This document shows, one piece after another, positions 21,460 to 21,493 of a stretch of 21,493 nucleotides of DNA. The notes beneath the pieces were generated by a model that saw only the letters and a program-made list of their open reading frames with translations, was not told the origin of the DNA and ran no database searches. Every line of letters begins with the position of its first letter. The stretch's first letter is position 1. Source of the stretch: CAADGU01 sp964581605 (GTDB lineage: Bacteria > Chloroflexota > Anaerolineae > Promineifilales > Promineifilaceae); contig CAZOPF010000093.1 in the NCBI GenBank assembly GCA_964581605.1, forward strand, positions 1 through 21,493. The letters run 5' to 3'. Made by a program: the position numbers and the translations under genes.

Positions 21460-21493
21460 GAAGTGTTTTAGTGTTTTGGTGTTTTGGTGTTTT
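21460..21493. repeat. GTGTTTT-type repeat array upstream of atpG, cut by the window edge
   Basis: Four words of the type GTGTTTTG or GTGTTTTA run to the end of the window, starting three bases before the atpG start codon. An inverted partner, if present, would lie outside. Confidence 0.6.

Overview
The window reads as a chromosomal segment of a free-living bacterium, most likely a member of the Chloroflexota (Anaerolineae-like). That placement is inference. It rests on the feel of the proteins (short EF-Ts, HTH-less BirA, Rex, a DUF433/DUF5615 pair), on moderately GC-rich DNA with many short AT-rich or GT-rich tandem repeats between genes, and on a strongly over-represented palindrome, ACGGCCGT. 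No phylogeny was run. Nearly everything is housekeeping; the accessory material lies at about 2.1-3.7 kb and 14.08-14.58 kb.

Layout. 1-2122: typA/bipA (+) with a promoter and a terminator-like hairpin in its leader. 2172-3715: a decayed patch on the minus strand with a frameshifted Uma2-family nuclease pseudogene, a DUF433/DUF5615 toxin-antitoxin-like pair and a short copy of the Uma2 3' end. 3716-5869: two tandem paralogous membrane-anchored LysM + M23 peptidases (-). 6008-7315: rho (-), followed by two intrinsic terminators. 7700-8695: class I fructose-1,6-bisphosphatase (-). 8787-11770: pyrH-frr-uppS-cdsA operon (-). 11881-13463: rpsB-tsf operon (-) with a near-consensus promoter, a long leader and an intrinsic terminator. 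13773-14031: tRNA-Arg(TCG) and tRNA-His(GTG) (-). 14083-14581: a 208-bp MITE-like element with target duplication next to a decayed transposase fragment. 14601-17476 (+): birA, a small acidic membrane protein, a creatininase-family hydrolase and rex. 17498-21456 (-): atpG-atpD-atpC-mreB, with atpA presumably just outside the window.

How it works together. The minus-strand blocks serve translation (S2, EF-Ts, RRF, tRNAs), envelope building (UMP kinase, undecaprenyl-PP synthase, CDP-DAG synthase, MreB, M23 peptidases), transcription termination (Rho) and energy (F1 ATP synthase, FBPase). Rex senses NADH/NAD+ and appears to control itself through an operator that overlaps its own -10 box.

The most unusual signals are not genes. 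First, by eye I count about 30 exact copies of ACGGCCGT, where chance predicts less than one; this resembles the HIP1 palindrome of cyanobacteria in behaviour but has a different sequence. Second, at least six intergenic spacers carry a hairpin or tandem array made of 7-8-bp words, often with the reverse complement following; two lie in the consecutive spacers of the atp operon and a third array sits directly upstream of atpG. Third, a compact MITE-like element with an 8-bp target duplication is visible beside tRNA-His.
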